Shown piece after piece: positions 4,923 to 5,744 of a stretch of DNA of 5,744 bases (position 1 is the stretch's first letter; each line of letters opens with the position of its first letter). The stretch spans positions 1 through 5,744 of the forward strand of contig JAGQIY010001322.1 in the NCBI GenBank assembly GCA_020430865.1. Direction: 5' to 3'. Source of the DNA: Myxococcales bacterium. GTDB taxonomy: Bacteria; Myxococcota; Polyangia; Polyangiales; Polyangiaceae. Made by a program: the position numbers and the translations under genes. The notes under the pieces are model-generated. The model worked only from the letters and a program-made list of their open reading frames with translations, had not been told where the DNA came from and did not search any database.

Positions 4923-5744
4923 ATGAGAAACTCGTGGTTGACCCTGGGTGGCCTGGGATTGGTGGCCGTCGGCGTCAGCGCCTGCTCGTCGTCGGGGGAC
5001 TCCGACGGCGCTGGTGCCAACGCTGGCAGCGGTGCGACCGCTGGTGTTGCCGCCGCGGGTAGCGGGGCCACGGGGGGCGCTCAGGGGGGCGGCACCCAGG
5101 GCGGAAGCGGGGGAAGCAGCGCTCAGGGCGGTGCCGGGGGCAGCTCCGGAAGCGGGGGCGTCACCTCGTATATCCCCACGGAGATGGGCTTGAGGGTCGC
5201 GTTCTTCGGCGACCAGAGCCTGTCTCAGGACGCCAAGGATCTGCTCGGTGTGATCCGCGCTTCCGACGTCGACATGGTGATCCACATGGGCGACTTCGAC
5301 TACCAGGACAACCCCGCGGCGTGGGAGAAGTTCATGCACGACGGCCTGGGCAACATCCCTTGGTTCGCTGTCGTCGGCAACCACGACACCTCCAAGTGGT
5401 CCGAGTACCAGAAGGTGATCCAGCGCGAGCTCGACACCATCTCCGATGTCAACTGCGAAGGCGAAGTCGGCGTGAAGCACGCGTGCACGTACAAGGGCTT
5501 CAAGTTCGTGCTGAGTGGCGTCGGGCTGCTTGGTAGCGGCCACGAGGACTTCATGCGCCAAGAACTCGGAGCGAGCACCAACATCTGGCGCATGTGTGGC
5601 TGGCACGTGAACCAGTACGACATGCAGCTCGGTGGCAAGGGCAACGAGGCTGGCTACGGCGTCTACCAGCGCTGTCAGGCGGAGGGCGCCTTCATCGTGA
5701 ATGGCCACGAGCACAGCTACGGCCGCACCCTGACTCTGACCGAC
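4923..5744 (+). CDS. Lipoprotein metallophosphoesterase, purple-acid-phosphatase-like, 3' end cut
   Basis: The first 274 residues of a longer exported protein. A signal peptide (MRNSWLTLGGLGLVAVGVSA) ends in the lipobox VSAC, so C21 would be lipidated. Residues 22-80 form a Gly/Ser/Ala/Gln/Thr-rich stalk, common in myxobacterial surface lipoproteins. The metallophosphoesterase domain starts near 89: RVAFFGDQSL (D97), HMGDFDYQ (GD at 123-124, Y127), GNHD (152-155), a Trp-His at W227-H228, and NGHEHSYGRT (GHEH, 261-264). GDxxY and GHEHSYGRT resemble purple acid phosphatases, which bind two metals and hydrolyse phosphate esters. The first motif is D-Q-S, lacking the usual His (or the Gly of purple acid phosphatases). 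Several Cys (C178, C188, C225, C251) could form disulfides outside the cytoplasm. The ATG has no Shine-Dalgarno. The substrate is unknown. Confidence 0.85.
   Translation, partial: MRNSWLTLGGLGLVAVGVSACSSSGDSDGAGANAGSGATAGVAAAGSGATGGAQGGGTQGGSGGSSAQGGAGGSSGSGGVTSYIPTEMGLRVAFFGDQSLSQDAKDLLGVIRASDVDMVIHMGDFDYQDNPAAWEKFMHDGLGNIPWFAVVGNHDTSKWSEYQKVIQRELDTISDVNCEGEVGVKHACTYKGFKFVLSGVGLLGSGHEDFMRQELGASTNIWRMCGWHVNQYDMQLGGKGNEAGYGVYQRCQAEGAFIVNGHEHSYGRTLTLTD

Noticed and set aside
4839..5714. 291-codon open frame antisense to the metallophosphoesterase
   Set aside because: The plus strand carries a signal peptide, a lipobox and ordered phosphoesterase motifs. The antisense protein has no recognisable feature.

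Overview
The window is high-GC DNA with dense, compact genes, GTG and TTG starts beside ATG, and lipoproteins with a Gly/Ser/Ala-rich stalk. That combination fits a myxobacterium-like (Myxococcota, Polyangiales-type) chromosome. This is an inference from style and composition; no marker gene for taxonomy is present.

Layout, left to right. (1) A GNAT acetyltransferase gene on the minus strand starts at 396 and runs off the left edge. (2) A divergent 142-bp gap carries a 30-bp imperfect palindrome that ends on the first base of the next gene. (3) A plus-strand two-gene operon follows: a CDF zinc-type exporter (539-1495) and an ArsR/SmtB-type repressor (1492-1851) whose start overlaps the exporter stop. 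(4) Convergent to it, sharing a CTAG stop overlap, is a minus-strand PAP2-type phosphatase with a lipoprotein-like signal. (5) Upstream of that, on the same strand, is a small two-CBS-domain protein with the clearest ribosome binding site in the window. (6) A 278-280 bp divergent gap (3383-3661) holds one AT-rich palindrome and no gene. (7) A plus-strand P-loop ATPase/kinase of the AAA_28 (NadR-kinase-like) type ends one base from a convergent Fur-family regulator. (8) The Fur gene has a 16-bp perfect inverted repeat over its likely -35 element. (9) A plus-strand lipoprotein metallophosphoesterase runs off the right edge.

How the genes fit together. The best-supported circuit is zinc (or Cd/Co) efflux. 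The repressor has the exact D-x-H-(10)-H-x-x-E alpha-5 metal site of SmtB/CzrA, the exporter has HxxxD metal sites in both TM2 and TM5, and the palindrome covers the start of transcription and translation, so metal would relieve repression of its own exporter and its own gene. The Fur-family gene appears to be separately autoregulated, and its metal specificity cannot be read from the sequence. The two phosphatases, the CBS protein and the ATPase have no visible functional link to the metal circuit.

No RNA gene, mobile element, CRISPR array or convincing intrinsic terminator was seen. Gene-free stretches are all under 300 bp.
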